Shown: positions 40,394 through 49,477 of the stretch, in pieces | Numbering within the stretch: position 1 is the stretch's first letter | How the letters are laid out: each line of letters opens with the position of its first letter | Assembly (NCBI RefSeq): GCF_018687815.1 | Contig: NZ_CP061306.1 | Coordinates: 868,001 to 932,000, forward strand | Direction: 5' to 3' | DNA: 64,000 nucleotides | Source of the DNA: Polynucleobacter sp. JS-JIR-II-b4 | Lineage (GTDB): Bacteria > Pseudomonadota > Gammaproteobacteria > Burkholderiales > Burkholderiaceae | The notes under the pieces: model-generated | The model's database searches: none | What the model saw: only the letters and a program-made list of their open reading frames with translations | Told to the model about the DNA's origin: nothing | Position numbers and translations under genes: made by a program

Positions 40394-41644
40394 ATGGCTC
40401 TTATCGTTCATAAGTACGGCGGCACCTCAATGGGTTCAACTGAGCGCATTGCCAATGTTGCCAAGCGCGTTGCCAAATGGATGCGTGCAGGCCACCAAGT
40501 GGTGGTCGTGCCCTCGGCTATGTCTGGCGAAACCAATCGCTTGCTCGGCCTTGCAAAAGAAATCAACCCGGATGCAAACCCACGCGAGTTAGATCAAATT
40601 GCATCTACTGGTGAGCAGGTTAGTTCTGGCTTATTAGCTCTGGCATTAATCCGTGAGGGTATCGATGCAGTGAGTTACGCTGGTTGGCAAGTAACAGTCC
40701 ACACGGATTCTGCATTTACTAAAGCGCGTATTAAGAGCATTGAGAGCGACAAGATTCTCAAAGACCTGAATGCTGGTCGTGCAGTTGTTGTTACTGGTTT
40801 CCAGGGTGTTGATCCTAACGGCAATATCACCACGCTAGGTCGCGGTGGTTCTGATACATCAGCAGTAGCGATGGCAGCAGCCCTGAAAGCCGATGAGTGC
40901 TTAATCTACACAGACGTTGATGGTGTGTACACAACTGACCCCCGTGTTTGTGAAGATGCACGTCGCTTAGATAAGATTACTTTTGAAGAGATGCTAGAAA
41001 TGGCAAGCTTAGGTTCAAAGGTATTGCAGATCCGTTCAGTGGAATTTGCTGGTAAGTACAAAGTTAAAACCCGGGTTCTGTCTTCATTGACAGACCCATT
41101 GATGCCTTTAGACATTGAGATGAAGTCGGGCACCTTGATTACATTTGAAGAGGACAGCACTATGGAAGCCGCAGTTATTTCCGGCATCGCCTTTGCGCGT
41201 GATGAAGCGAAGATTACCGTTCTTGGAGTTCCTGATCGTCCAGGTATTGCATATCAAATTCTTGGTCCGATTGCGGATGCCAATATTGATGTGGATATGA
41301 TTATTCAGAACCAATCAGTTGAGGGTAAAACAGACTTTACTTTCACAGTGCCGCGTGCTGATTATCAAAAAGCATTGGACTTGCTCAAGAACACTGTGCA
41401 AGCGCATATTGAGGCAAAAGAAATCTCTGGCGATCCAAAAGTCTCTAAGGTTTCAGTTGTTGGTGTTGGTATGCGTTCCCATGTTGGTATCGCCAGCAAG
41501 ATGTTCCGCACTTTGTCGGAAGAGGGCATCAATATCTTGATGATCTCTACTAGCGAAATCAAGATCTCTGTGGTCATTGATGAGAAATACATGGAATTGG
41601 CTGTACGCGCCTTGCACAAGGCATTTGAGCTGGACCAGAAGTAA
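40394..41644 (+). CDS. lysC: Aspartate kinase
   Basis: First step of lysine, threonine and methionine synthesis. The 416-residue protein has the kinase signature VHKYGGTSMGSTERI at the N-terminus and TTLGRGGSDTSAVAMAAAL. Two C-terminal ACT domains follow (VLGVPDRPGIAYQILGPIADANIDVDMI and VSVVGVGMRSHVGIASKMFRTLSEEGINI), which usually sense lysine or threonine. It is separated from tRNA-Ser by 72 nt. Confidence 0.96.
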   Translation: MALIVHKYGGTSMGSTERIANVAKRVAKWMRAGHQVVVVPSAMSGETNRLLGLAKEINPDANPRELDQIASTGEQVSSGLLALALIREGIDAVSYAGWQVTVHTDSAFTKARIKSIESDKILKDLNAGRAVVVTGFQGVDPNGNITTLGRGGSDTSAVAMAAALKADECLIYTDVDGVYTTDPRVCEDARRLDKITFEEMLEMASLGSKVLQIRSVEFAGKYKVKTRVLSSLTDPLMPLDIEMKSGTLITFEEDSTMEAAVISGIAFARDEAKITVLGVPDRPGIAYQILGPIADANIDVDMIIQNQSVEGKTDFTFTVPRADYQKALDLLKNTVQAHIEAKEISGDPKVSKVSVVGVGMRSHVGIASKMFRTLSEEGINILMISTSEIKISVVIDEKYMELAVRALHKAFELDQK

Positions 41645-41716
41645 CTAAAAAGCGTAATAAACCCCTCAGAAGCGGTTATCCGTTAAACTGTGGGGCGTTG
41701 TAATAGTAAGAAGTAC

Positions 41717-41811
41717 GGAGACGTGGCCGAGCTGGTCGAAGGCACTCCCCTGCTAAGGGAGCATCGGGGCTAAAACTCTGATCGGAGGTTCGAATCCTCT
41801 CGTCTCCGCCA
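41717..41811 (+). tRNA. tRNA-Ser (GCT)
   Basis: A 95-nt class II tRNA with encoded CCA. The acceptor stem is GGAGACG/CGTCTCC, the anticodon arm CCCCTGCTAAGGGG-like has GCT, and there is a long variable arm. The T-arm is GGAGGTTCGAATCCTCT. Its last 14 nt are repeated at 58501-58514, so it appears to be an integration target. Confidence 0.97.
41798..41811 (+). repeat. att-like direct repeat, left copy (tRNA-Ser 3' end)
   Basis: TCTCGTCTCCGCCA forms the final 14 nt of tRNA-Ser, including CCA. The same 14 nt recur in the same orientation at 58501-58514, outside any tRNA. The match stops at the tRNA end, as expected for attL. Confidence 0.72.
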
Positions 41812-41856
41812 GCACTTTTGGCATTTTTTCTGTTTTTCACTATATGCATCAATGAC

Positions 41857-41882
41857 TTAGCCCCATAAACGGGGCTTTTTCT
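41857..41882 (+). terminator. Terminator after tRNA-Ser
   Basis: AGCCCC (41859-41864) pairs with GGGGCT (41871-41876), followed by TTTTTC. It ends the tRNA-Ser transcript. Confidence 0.75.
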
Positions 41883-41892
41883 TTATTACTCC

Positions 41893-41913
41893 CGCTTACC
41901 AGTACGCTTACCA
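41893..41913. repeat. Paired arm-like repeats, left end
   Basis: CGCTTACCA-gta-CGCTTACCA is two identical 9-mers with a 12-bp period, 82 nt inside the left boundary. The unit and spacing recur at 58359-58379 (one substitution) and, as TTACCA only, at 58556-58576. Confidence 0.55.
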
Positions 41914-42033
41914 CTCAAGCAATATTTGATTCCGGATGTGTGGCTAATGCAATTTAAGCTAACGATTACTCAGCACACCTTGATGGCATGGTTAATTAAT
42001 TGTTGAGAAGCTAAAAAAGTTCAATAGATTCAG

Positions 42034-42633
42034 CTAGAAAACTGAACTGTAAAAATTTGCATCAGGCCTATGCTTATTGGGCTTATGAACCGAGATAGTG
42101 CCGATAGTGATGAAGCACAGAGGCTCCTCTTTATCTTTAAATAAAAATAATTCCCTCATCTTTTGGCTGTAAAGAGCCTTACCGCTTGATAGTCCTGAGC
42201 CAAATCCTAAAGCATTAGCCATTAGCAAAATATTTTGAATTGCACACCCTGCGGAGATGAGTTTTTCTTGCTCGGGAATATTGTCAAGTTCATTGTTCAG
42301 CTTAGCGGTTGCCAATAAAAGCAAGGGGCCTCGAAAAGCTTTCTGCTTTGCTTCATCAATTTGAGTTAGCGTTGCGCTTGGGTCTCTTGCTATGAGTGCG
42401 TCTGCAAATAAGTCACCTAATAAATTACGACTTTCGGGACTGACTTCATAAAAGTGCCAAGGCGTTACCTTTCCATGGTCGGGAGCGGCTCCAGCCGCAT
42501 TCAAAATTTCTAATTTCTGGGGTAGGTTAGGGCCTGGTGCAATCAGTCTTTTAGGAGAAACATGCTGGCGACTATGGATCAGCGCATGAGCAAAGCCTCC
42601 GAGTGAATCTAAATTATCAGAAGCCAAAATCAC
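42034..42633 (-). CDS. Nitroreductase-family FMN oxidoreductase
   Basis: A 199-residue protein of the small nitroreductase fold: [36 protein letters not shown] at the N-terminus (FMN phosphate contacts) and [25 protein letters not shown] later. The family reduces nitro groups, flavins or quinones with NAD(P)H; the true substrate is unknown. The start is GTG 42633, inside the last codons of the DUF1348 gene (17-nt overlap), so the two are co-translated. A role in nitrogen metabolism is not implied by the family alone. Confidence 0.82.
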   Translation of the reverse strand: MILASDNLDSLGGFAHALIHSRQHVSPKRLIAPGPNLPQKLEILNAAGAAPDHGKVTPWHFYEVSPESRNLLGDLFADALIARDPSATLTQIDEAKQKAFRGPLLLLATAKLNNELDNIPEQEKLISAGCAIQNILLMANALGFGSGLSSGKALYSQKMRELFLFKDKEEPLCFITIGTISVHKPNKHRPDANFYSSVF

Positions 42634-43084
42634 TTAGTCCTGGATGGTCATCAGGCCTTCTTCCTAGGGGCCAAAAAAACTTTCGGTCAGATTCTTTAAT
42701 GGGTAAATCATTGATGCTAGCGAAACGTCTCATCATGAAACCATTTTCATTGAACTCCCAATTCTCATTACCAAAGCTTCGCGACCAGTTACCAGAGTCA
42801 TCATGACATTCGTAGGCAAAACGAACCGCAATGCGGTTATCTGTAAATGCCCATAATTCCTTAATCAGGCGGTAGTCAAGCTCCTTGGCCCATTTGCGGC
42901 GAAGAAACTCTTTGACTTGTTCTCTGCCTTTAGGGAATTCAGCCCGATTTCGCCAAATAGTATCTTCCGTATAAACCAGGGAAACCTTCTCGGGATCTCT
43001 TGTATTCCAAGCATCTTCAGCCATTCGAATTTTTTGAATTGCTGTTTCTTTAGTAAAAGGGGGTAGGGGTAGTTTTTGTTCCAT
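42617..43084 (-). CDS. DUF1348 family protein (NTF2/SnoaL-like fold)
   Basis: A 155-residue protein: [46 protein letters not shown], then [31 protein letters not shown]. This matches the DUF1348 family, which has a cone-like NTF2 fold. The biochemical function is not established. It is divergent from the HPP-CBS gene across a 101-nt spacer with an operator-like motif, and overlaps the nitroreductase gene. Confidence 0.85.
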   Translation of the reverse strand: MEQKLPLPPFTKETAIQKIRMAEDAWNTRDPEKVSLVYTEDTIWRNRAEFPKGREQVKEFLRRKWAKELDYRLIKELWAFTDNRIAVRFAYECHDDSGNWSRSFGNENWEFNENGFMMRRFASINDLPIKESDRKFFWPLGRRPDDHPGLSDFGF

Positions 43085-43152
43085 AGTACTTTGCGGTTAA
43101 TCTTTCGGAATAATAAGAATAAACAGGGATTTGCATACAATAGCAAAATTAG

Positions 43153-43168
43153 TACCACTTTTGGTGCA
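43153..43168. promoter_or_regulatory. Operator-like motif in DUF1348/HPP divergent spacer
   Basis: TACCACTTTTGGTGCA carries an imperfect dyad (ACCA-CTTT-TGGT). CACTTTTGGTGCA (43156-43168) matches 12 of 13 bases at 53309-53321, in the other divergent spacer of the island. A shared regulator is possible. Confidence 0.4.
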
Positions 43169-43185
43169 TTCAAAATAAGCCTTTA

Positions 43186-44337
43186 ATGAGATCGCTTTTG
43201 AGACATTTTTTTAAAAAGTTAATTACCATTTTTCTTCCGGAAACTACCTCAGTTTCTTGGTTAGAGAGGTTTAGATCGGCTTTAGGAGTTGTGCTGGGCT
43301 TGCTCGCAATAATGGGTCTTGGTTTATTGCTTGCAAGTTACGGAAACGCATCACCATGGATTGTCGCCTCGATGGGTGCCACTGCATTTTTATTATTTGT
43401 CTTGCCCTCAAGCCCAATGGCGCAACCATGGGCGGTTATAGGGGGTAGTTGCGTTTCTGCTTTGATAGGTGTTGCTTGTACGCAGTTTGTTCACGAATTG
43501 CCATTATTAATCCCCCTGTCCGTTGGGCTCGCAATTTTGGCAATGTTTACTTTGCGTTGCTTACACGCGCCTGCTGCAGCTTTGGCCCTTTTGATTCCTT
43601 TGGGCGGAATGGTAGACTTTCATTTTGTGCTTTTCCCGGTCTTGGGTAATGCTGTTTTATTGGTTTTGTGCGCAGTTATTTATAACTCCCTAACGGGCAG
43701 GCCATATCCGCAACGCCCTAAGGCCGTCTTGGATTCATCTCCACTGCAAAAACGAAATCGTAAGATCGAGGACCAAGAAATTAACGCTGTCTTGGAGAGC
43801 TATAACCAAGTACTAGATATCAGTAAGGATGATTTAGCCAATCTGATTTCTCAAGTTGAGCATGGGGCATATCAAAAGAAGTTGCAAGGTATGCTGTGTA
43901 AAAATATTATGACCACTGAAGTCTTATATGTTGGCATGGATTCACCTTTGGATCAGGCATGGAATCTTTTACGCAATCGTCATGTTAAAGCGTTACCGGT
44001 GATAGATGGCGCACGTAGGGTGCTTGGGATCATTACTTTAGAGGACTTTATTAAAAGTGCGGCGGTTGATTTTCATCAAAGCTTTGGGCAACGCATCAGG
44101 GGGTTTATGCGAGCCGCTGTTCCTGGCTTAAATAGCTTACCAAATGCAGTTGGACAGGTAATGAGTAAGCCGGTAAGGGTAATTAGTGAAGATCGAAATA
44201 TGCTTGACTTGGCTGAGATATTTTGTGGTGATGGTCATCACCATATCCCCGTAATTAATGATAATAAGCAGTTGGTAGGAATGATTACTCAGTCTGACTT
44301 TGTAAAAGCTATTGACCAATCCATTGATATCAGATGA
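43186..44337 (+). CDS. HPP-family membrane protein with tandem CBS domains
   Basis: A 383-residue protein. Residues 25-165 contain about five membrane helices of the HPP family (NASPWIVASMGATAFLLFVLPSSPMAQPWAVIGG). The eponymous HPP motif reads HAP (CLHAPAAALAL) here. Two CBS domains follow at about 240-300 and 325-380 (NIMTTEVLYVGMDSPLDQAWNLL, VMSKPVRVISEDRNML), likely sensing an adenine nucleotide. HPP proteins include plant and cyanobacterial nitrite transporters, so transport of nitrite or another small anion is a reasonable guess. It overlaps the next HPP gene by 4 nt. Confidence 0.87.
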   Translation: MRSLLRHFFKKLITIFLPETTSVSWLERFRSALGVVLGLLAIMGLGLLLASYGNASPWIVASMGATAFLLFVLPSSPMAQPWAVIGGSCVSALIGVACTQFVHELPLLIPLSVGLAILAMFTLRCLHAPAAALALLIPLGGMVDFHFVLFPVLGNAVLLVLCAVIYNSLTGRPYPQRPKAVLDSSPLQKRNRKIEDQEINAVLESYNQVLDISKDDLANLISQVEHGAYQKKLQGMLCKNIMTTEVLYVGMDSPLDQAWNLLRNRHVKALPVIDGARRVLGIITLEDFIKSAAVDFHQSFGQRIRGFMRAAVPGLNSLPNAVGQVMSKPVRVISEDRNMLDLAEIFCGDGHHHIPVINDNKQLVGMITQSDFVKAIDQSIDIR

Positions 44338-44858
44338 AAAATATTTTCAGAAAACTGATTAATTTCTTTCATCAAATTGCACCACCTCAGGACCAATACT
44401 CTTGGTTTGATAGGTTGCGAGTATCGATTGGTGTTGGCCTAACTATTTTTGCGATAGCCCTATTGAATCTTCTATGGGGTGATATGACTCAAGATGAGAA
44501 CATGGTGACGGCAGTTTTTGGAGTCAGCGCTTTATGCATTTTCCTATTTCCCAATAGTAAATTCTTTTCGCCCTTAACTTTAATAGAGGCAAATCTATTA
44601 GCTTCCTGCGTAGCCTTCATTTGTGTTTATCTGATGCCATCGATTTCTGTGGGCATTCCATTCGCCGTCATTGGCACGATAGTTGGAATGTATTTACTGG
44701 GGTGTATGCATCCGCCAGCGGTTTTCTTAAGTATTTTTATAGTAATGGCTGGAACTAATAGCTATAACTTTGCCTTGCATCCTGTTTTGGCCGACTCTCT
44801 TGTGTTGACCTTGGCGAGTTTTTTAAACAAGGCTTTAATAAAGCGTTCGTTAGGCTAA
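44334..44858 (+). CDS. HPP-family membrane protein
   Basis: A 174-residue membrane protein with about five helices and the motif CMHPPAVFLSIFIVMAG, which has the intact HPP. Its N-terminus (FFHQIAPPQDQYSWFDRLRVSIGVGLTIF) parallels that of the upstream HPP-CBS protein, suggesting local duplication. It lacks CBS domains. Translation is probably coupled to the preceding gene (ATGA overlap). It converges on a third HPP gene, with only 6 nt between stops. Confidence 0.83.
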   Translation: MKNIFRKLINFFHQIAPPQDQYSWFDRLRVSIGVGLTIFAIALLNLLWGDMTQDENMVTAVFGVSALCIFLFPNSKFFSPLTLIEANLLASCVAFICVYLMPSISVGIPFAVIGTIVGMYLLGCMHPPAVFLSIFIVMAGTNSYNFALHPVLADSLVLTLASFLNKALIKRSLG

Positions 44859-44864
44859 GCTGTG

Positions 44865-45374
44865 CTACCCCCAAACACTCCAATCCTTGGATTGTGGTGA
44901 AGGTTCATTCCACTTCACTGGGTAATGCAGGGCTTTCCCGGGAGTGAGGCGACTCCAGATGGCTGCTACAACCGCAAGAATTGTCACCCCTACCAAAACT
45001 ACTGCTACGAGATGGCCAAAGCCAGCGTGCGCCTGGATCATGATAAGTGGATTTGCACCAGCTGGCGGATGTACAGTTTGTGTAAGCAACAAGACCGCCA
45101 AAGTAATTACCTCCGCAAGCAAGTAAACCCATAAAGCATCATCAAAGAGCTGGTAGCAGACAATACCAATAAGTGCGCTGATGAGGTGCCCGCCAAATAA
45201 AGCTCTTGGCTGTGCTGCAGGAGCGCCAGTCAAGCCAAACAGAAATATCGTAGAGCCACCCAGTGATGCAAGCAGTAATGGTGATGCCGGTGGTTTTGTA
45301 ACAATTAAAGCCAATCCAAGTGCAACCATTGCGCCTAGCGAAACCCATGCCAAACGTTTAACTATTTTGAGCAT
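44865..45374 (-). CDS. HPP-family membrane protein, last gene of the nitrate operon
   Basis: A 169-residue protein with about four to five membrane helices: SPLLLASLGGSTIFLFGLTGAPAAQPRALFGGHLISALIG and TVHPPAGANPLIMI with an intact HPP. It starts 3 nt after the YbiB-like gene and so belongs to the nirB-nirD-nasA transcription unit. HPP proteins act as nitrite transporters in plastids and some cyanobacteria. Its position makes nitrite or nitrate movement across the inner membrane the leading hypothesis. Confidence 0.85.
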   Translation of the reverse strand: MLKIVKRLAWVSLGAMVALGLALIVTKPPASPLLLASLGGSTIFLFGLTGAPAAQPRALFGGHLISALIGIVCYQLFDDALWVYLLAEVITLAVLLLTQTVHPPAGANPLIMIQAHAGFGHLVAVVLVGVTILAVVAAIWSRLTPGKALHYPVKWNEPSPQSKDWSVWG

Positions 45375-45377
45375 GAC

Positions 45378-46286
45378 TTAGTGTAATCCAGCCATCGTAG
45401 ATATTTGAATGGCTTGCCTGAGAATTGAGCTCGGACATTTGACTTGCCCAGATAGAATTTGCTCGGTAACGGATGCCGTTGAAATGGCGTCAATCTCTAA
45501 AAACGGTCTGAGATCTTCAAAGCGCTCTTCGGGGGTTGTCATTTCATTCGCATTTGGAAGCAAAAAATGCATTTCTGGCAATCGCTGCAGAGAAGCGGTT
45601 GGCTCACCCTCGCTTCCCCTCATCAAAATTGCATTTGCTGAACGAAGTTGAAAAAATTCTCGTAGTTTTTCTGGATATTCTGGGTGGGTGTAGTTAGAAA
45701 CTTGCCAAGAGCTCTGAAGCGTTGGATTAATCAGTTTTGCCAGCACATGACCAGTATTCCGCAGACCAATTCTTTCTCTGATATCTAATAATTTTTGAAG
45801 GGCTGGGGAAATCACATTAAGAGGGCAAAAGATCGGTTGATTCAATGCCAGGAGGGCGCCAAATTCATCTTTGGACTTGAGAATTGGCCAGCCAAGAGAC
45901 TTAAAAATTTCATGGCTCGTTACCCTGGTTAGATCTTTTTCGACCCCCTGAACAAGCACTGTAAAACCATAACTAGACAGCATGCCAGCAAGAAGTGGCG
46001 TTAAGTTTGCTTGCTTTCTAGCCCCGTTATAACTTGGTAAGACTATGGTGGGGCGTGTGCCAAGATTCAGTAAATTCAGATGCGGTTGTAGGGCGTCCAT
46101 AAAGCCCATGAGCTCAGAGACAGACTCACCCTTGATGCGCATAGCAATACAAAATGCACCCAGCTCTAGATCGCTGACATTGCCATCTAGAATTTGTGTG
46201 AAGACTTCTTTTGCCTGATTGCGATCAAGGTCGCCGGCGCCTTTGCTGCCTCGGCCAATGACTTTTAAGAATGATTTGATGCTCAT
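45378..46286 (-). CDS. ybiB: YbiB/TrpD2-like glycosyltransferase-fold protein
   Basis: A 302-residue protein with the fold of anthranilate phosphoribosyltransferase: N-terminal helices GDLDRNQAKEVFTQILDGNVSDLELGAFCIAMRIKGES, then PTIVLPSYNGARKQANLTPLLAGMLSSYGFTVLVQG. The E. coli relative YbiB (TrpD2) binds nucleic acid and lacks the tryptophan-pathway activity. Here it lies 7 nt after nasA and 3 nt before an HPP gene. Its role in nitrate assimilation is unknown, though the association recurs in nitrate clusters as far as I recall. Confidence 0.85.
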   Translation of the reverse strand: MSIKSFLKVIGRGSKGAGDLDRNQAKEVFTQILDGNVSDLELGAFCIAMRIKGESVSELMGFMDALQPHLNLLNLGTRPTIVLPSYNGARKQANLTPLLAGMLSSYGFTVLVQGVEKDLTRVTSHEIFKSLGWPILKSKDEFGALLALNQPIFCPLNVISPALQKLLDIRERIGLRNTGHVLAKLINPTLQSSWQVSNYTHPEYPEKLREFFQLRSANAILMRGSEGEPTASLQRLPEMHFLLPNANEMTTPEERFEDLRPFLEIDAISTASVTEQILSGQVKCPSSILRQAIQISTMAGLH

Positions 46287-46293
46287 TGAAGGA

Positions 46294-49134
46294 TTATGCC
46301 GCTACTTCCACTTTCTTGAGAAAGCTGACAATAATTTGCTTGACTTCGGGTTTGCAGGAACCGCAATTGGTTCCACATTGCGTTTCAGATTGAAGAGAGG
46401 TCATGGCGTCTTCGGGGGAGGTTCCTGCTGGCATCTTGCTTAAGCATTGCTTCATTGTGTCTGCAGATACATTAAAGCAATTACAAATTGCCTTACCTTT
46501 GGGTTTAATTTCTATAGGGGGTTTGCTAACAGGCATCAACAAAGACCGACCAAGGGTTTTTGCATCTAAGCCGCTTTCTAGGTACTCTCTTAACCAGGTA
46601 GTACTTGCTAGGCTTTCAATGGAGCCAGTCAGCATTGCAGATAGAACCTTCTCTTGAGCGCGAACAAGTCGTACTACGCCTCTGCGCTTATCGATATAGC
46701 GCATCACGGGCTCTCCAGATTCCTCATCCAACTTAAATTTACGTATTATTTGCTTTAAAGCTTGCGCGGCAAGAGAGTCTGATTCTTCTAGCGGGTCATC
46801 GTGGTGGGCGGCCTTGAATGAAATCCCAATGAGGTCACCATCCTGCTCTCTACCAAATAGAACGCATTGGGCGGAATCGAAATGAGGCAAGATGCTGCGC
46901 AAACTATTTTGAACAAAAAATACTTCTTCTTTGGAAAATAAGCCGAAAGCCACTAAATGCCAGGGAAGGTTTGCTGGCAAAATCTTGACGGCTGAATGTT
47001 TCAGTTCGGGCTGACCGGATACAGGGTCGATCATGTTGCAAGTAAGGCCGTTGACTCCGCGGCCCGGTGTTTTACCAGCAGCGCCTGAAATAAATTCAGA
47101 ACCCCAGTGCATGGCAATAAAGGCTTGCGAGGAGGCGATATCGTCTGAGACTTTGATTGGGAAGATCTCACTACCTCTGCGACTGGTGACATGAACTAAA
47201 TCACCATTTTCTAAATTCATCCTGCCAGCATCTTTGGGTGACATCTCCACACAAGGCTCTGGTGCATGTCCATAAAGTGTTCCAATGGTTCCCGTTCTAC
47301 TCATCCCATGCCATTGATCTCTGAGGCGCCCAGTATTTAAGGCAAATGGGTAGCGAGCATCTACAGATTCTGCGGTTGCTTTATAGGGTGCAGCAATAAA
47401 GTGAGCTTTTTTATCTTTGGTAGGAAAAACGCCATTTTCATAAAGACGTTTTTTGCCAAAGAAATCTCCTTTGGGCATAGGCCATTGCTGTGGTCCGCGT
47501 TCCTCAAGGATTTTGTAGCTTAAACCAGTAATATCGAGATCGCGACCGGCTGTACTCTCACGATGCTCATTCCAAATATCCTCAGGTCCGGCGTAAGGAA
47601 ATAGAGTGGATGTTCCTTCTTTTCTATTGCCTGGTAATAGCGCTTCAAGAGCTATTCCAATTTCAAGAGCGATCTGCCAATCATGTTTAGCAGACGCATA
47701 AGGATCAATTGCGGGATTTACTTTGGAAATTCTTCGCTCTGAATTTGTAACTGTCCCCACTTTTTCTGCCCAGGTAGTGGCGGGCAACAACACATCTGCA
47801 TATAGGGTGGTGGCTGTGTGCGCATAAGCTTCCTGCACTACAACAAATTCTGCTTTGCTTAATCCCTCGTGAACTGCATTGAGATCGGGCATCGATTGTG
47901 CTGGGTTTGTACAGACGATCCATATGGCTTTTAGTTTTTCAGTACGCAATGCCTCAAACATGGGAATGGCACTAAGACCTGGCTTTTCGGGAACTGAATC
48001 CACCCCCCACAGGTTTGCAACTTCTGCACGATGTTCTGGGTTGGCAAGATCACGGTGTGCGGATAGTAGATTGGCTAAACCTCCAACCTCCCGACCACCC
48101 ATGGCATTGGGTTGTCCAGTCAAAGAGAATGGACCAGCACCAGCTTTCCCTATTTGACCGGTGGCTAAATGTAAGTTAACTAAGGCAGCATTCTTGGCTG
48201 TACCTGATGCTGATTGATTTAATCCCTGGCAGTACATCGATAGGGTTGCAGGTGAAGTAGCAAACCATTGCGCCGCTTGGAACAAGTCTTTTTCATTAAT
48301 ACCGCAGATCTGACTTACTGCCTTAGGCGTGAAATCTCTAACCAAATCACGTAGCGCATCAAAATCCGCCGTATATGAGTTGATATAAGACTCATCAATC
48401 CATTTCTCCCAGAGCATGATGTAAAGCATCCCGTGATAGAGAGCAACATCAGTACCAGGTTGTATCTGTAGGTAGAGATCAGCTTCTTTGGCGGTATCGG
48501 TTTTTCTGGGGTCAACAACAATAACTTTGAGATCCGGATTATTTTTACGGGCATCCTCAAGACGTCTATACAAAATCGGATGAGCAAAAGCGGTATTTGA
48601 TCCCGTAATAAAAATAGTGGATGCAGAATCAATATCTTCATAGCAACAGGGTGGGGCATCCATCCCCAAGGTTTGCTTGTAGCCAGCTACCGCACTAGAC
48701 ATACATAGGCGTGAGTTGGTATCAATATTGTTAGAGCCAATCAAGCCCTTCATTAACTTATTGAAGATGTAATAGTCTTCGGTCAGTAATTGACCGGACA
48801 CATAAATGCCAACAGATTCTGAACCATGCTCTTGAATGATGTCGGCAAATTTTTGGGCAACAGTTTGAATTGCCTCGGGCCAAGAAATATCTACCGGCTC
48901 TTCACCCCTTGTTTTGCGGATGGCTGGTGAACCCAGTCGAGCCTGTATCTGAAGGCTTGGGTTTGCAGTGAGATGAAGGGTGGAGCCTTTACTGCAGAGT
49001 CTGCCAAAGTTTGCAGGATGATCGGGGTCGCCGCGAACCCCGGTTACCTCGATCTTTCCGTTACTTTCTGCGGTTTCAATAATGACGCCACAGCCAACAC
49101 CGCAATAGCAACAGGTGCTCTTAACTTCAGCCAT
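46294..49134 (-). CDS. nasA: Assimilatory nitrate reductase catalytic subunit
   Basis: A cytoplasmic molybdenum enzyme that reduces nitrate to nitrite. The 946-residue protein begins with the 4Fe-4S motif CCYCGVGCGV and its distal Cys in RLCSKG. Molybdopterin-guanine-dinucleotide segments follow (DTNSRLCMSSAVAGYKQTLG, YCQGLNQSASGTAKNAALVNLHLATGQIGKAGAGPFSLTGQPNAMGGREVGG). The MGD C-terminal domain contains NTGRLRDQWHGMSRTG. A BFD-like 2Fe-2S domain (CNCFNV, then CGTNCGSC) ends the protein, as in the NasA of Klebsiella. No separate NAD(P)H-linked reductase subunit is seen nearby. It overlaps nirD by 8 nt. Confidence 0.95.
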   Translation of the reverse strand: MAEVKSTCCYCGVGCGVIIETAESNGKIEVTGVRGDPDHPANFGRLCSKGSTLHLTANPSLQIQARLGSPAIRKTRGEEPVDISWPEAIQTVAQKFADIIQEHGSESVGIYVSGQLLTEDYYIFNKLMKGLIGSNNIDTNSRLCMSSAVAGYKQTLGMDAPPCCYEDIDSASTIFITGSNTAFAHPILYRRLEDARKNNPDLKVIVVDPRKTDTAKEADLYLQIQPGTDVALYHGMLYIMLWEKWIDESYINSYTADFDALRDLVRDFTPKAVSQICGINEKDLFQAAQWFATSPATLSMYCQGLNQSASGTAKNAALVNLHLATGQIGKAGAGPFSLTGQPNAMGGREVGGLANLLSAHRDLANPEHRAEVANLWGVDSVPEKPGLSAIPMFEALRTEKLKAIWIVCTNPAQSMPDLNAVHEGLSKAEFVVVQEAYAHTATTLYADVLLPATTWAEKVGTVTNSERRISKVNPAIDPYASAKHDWQIALEIGIALEALLPGNRKEGTSTLFPYAGPEDIWNEHRESTAGRDLDITGLSYKILEERGPQQWPMPKGDFFGKKRLYENGVFPTKDKKAHFIAAPYKATAESVDARYPFALNTGRLRDQWHGMSRTGTIGTLYGHAPEPCVEMSPKDAGRMNLENGDLVHVTSRRGSEIFPIKVSDDIASSQAFIAMHWGSEFISGAAGKTPGRGVNGLTCNMIDPVSGQPELKHSAVKILPANLPWHLVAFGLFSKEEVFFVQNSLRSILPHFDSAQCVLFGREQDGDLIGISFKAAHHDDPLEESDSLAAQALKQIIRKFKLDEESGEPVMRYIDKRRGVVRLVRAQEKVLSAMLTGSIESLASTTWLREYLESGLDAKTLGRSLLMPVSKPPIEIKPKGKAICNCFNVSADTMKQCLSKMPAGTSPEDAMTSLQSETQCGTNCGSCKPEVKQIIVSFLKKVEVAA

Positions 49135-49477
49135 GAGTAGCTTGCAATTCCTCGCGGCTTAGCCAAACCACACCAGACTCTACTTTGACTGCAAAGGATT
49201 TAGCACAGCCTTCATCTGGGGCAACGGCACAGCCGGTGGAGAGATCTATATTCCAGGAATGCAGTGGACAGGTTACGGATTTTCCATGGACAATGCCCTG
49301 AGACAGGGGGCCACCTTTATGCGGGCACTTATCCAATACGGCAAATACTTCGTCTTCTGAATTTCTGAAAATAGCTATTTGACCAGCTGGCGCTTCAATA
49401 ACCCGAGATCCCAGAACAGGAATCTCATCAACCGTTGTGATTTTTTGCCACTGATCAAGTTGGGCGGTATTAGACAT
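49127..49477 (-). CDS. nirD: Nitrite reductase small subunit (Rieske type)
   Basis: Partner of NirB in NADH-dependent reduction of nitrite to ammonium. The 116-residue protein has Rieske ligands in CPHKGGPLSQG and CPLHSWNI. ATG 49477 is chosen because the N-terminus MSNTAQLDQWQKI is family-like. A longer reading would lie inside nirB. It overlaps nirB by 8 nt and nasA by 8 nt. Confidence 0.95.
   Translation of the reverse strand: MSNTAQLDQWQKITTVDEIPVLGSRVIEAPAGQIAIFRNSEDEVFAVLDKCPHKGGPLSQGIVHGKSVTCPLHSWNIDLSTGCAVAPDEGCAKSFAVKVESGVVWLSREELQATHG

Noticed and set aside
43151..43168. A canonical NtrC site (GCACC-N5-GGTGC).
   Set aside because: The left half has T for C (GTACC) and the spacer is 6 nt. 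It is recorded as an operator-like motif without naming the regulator.
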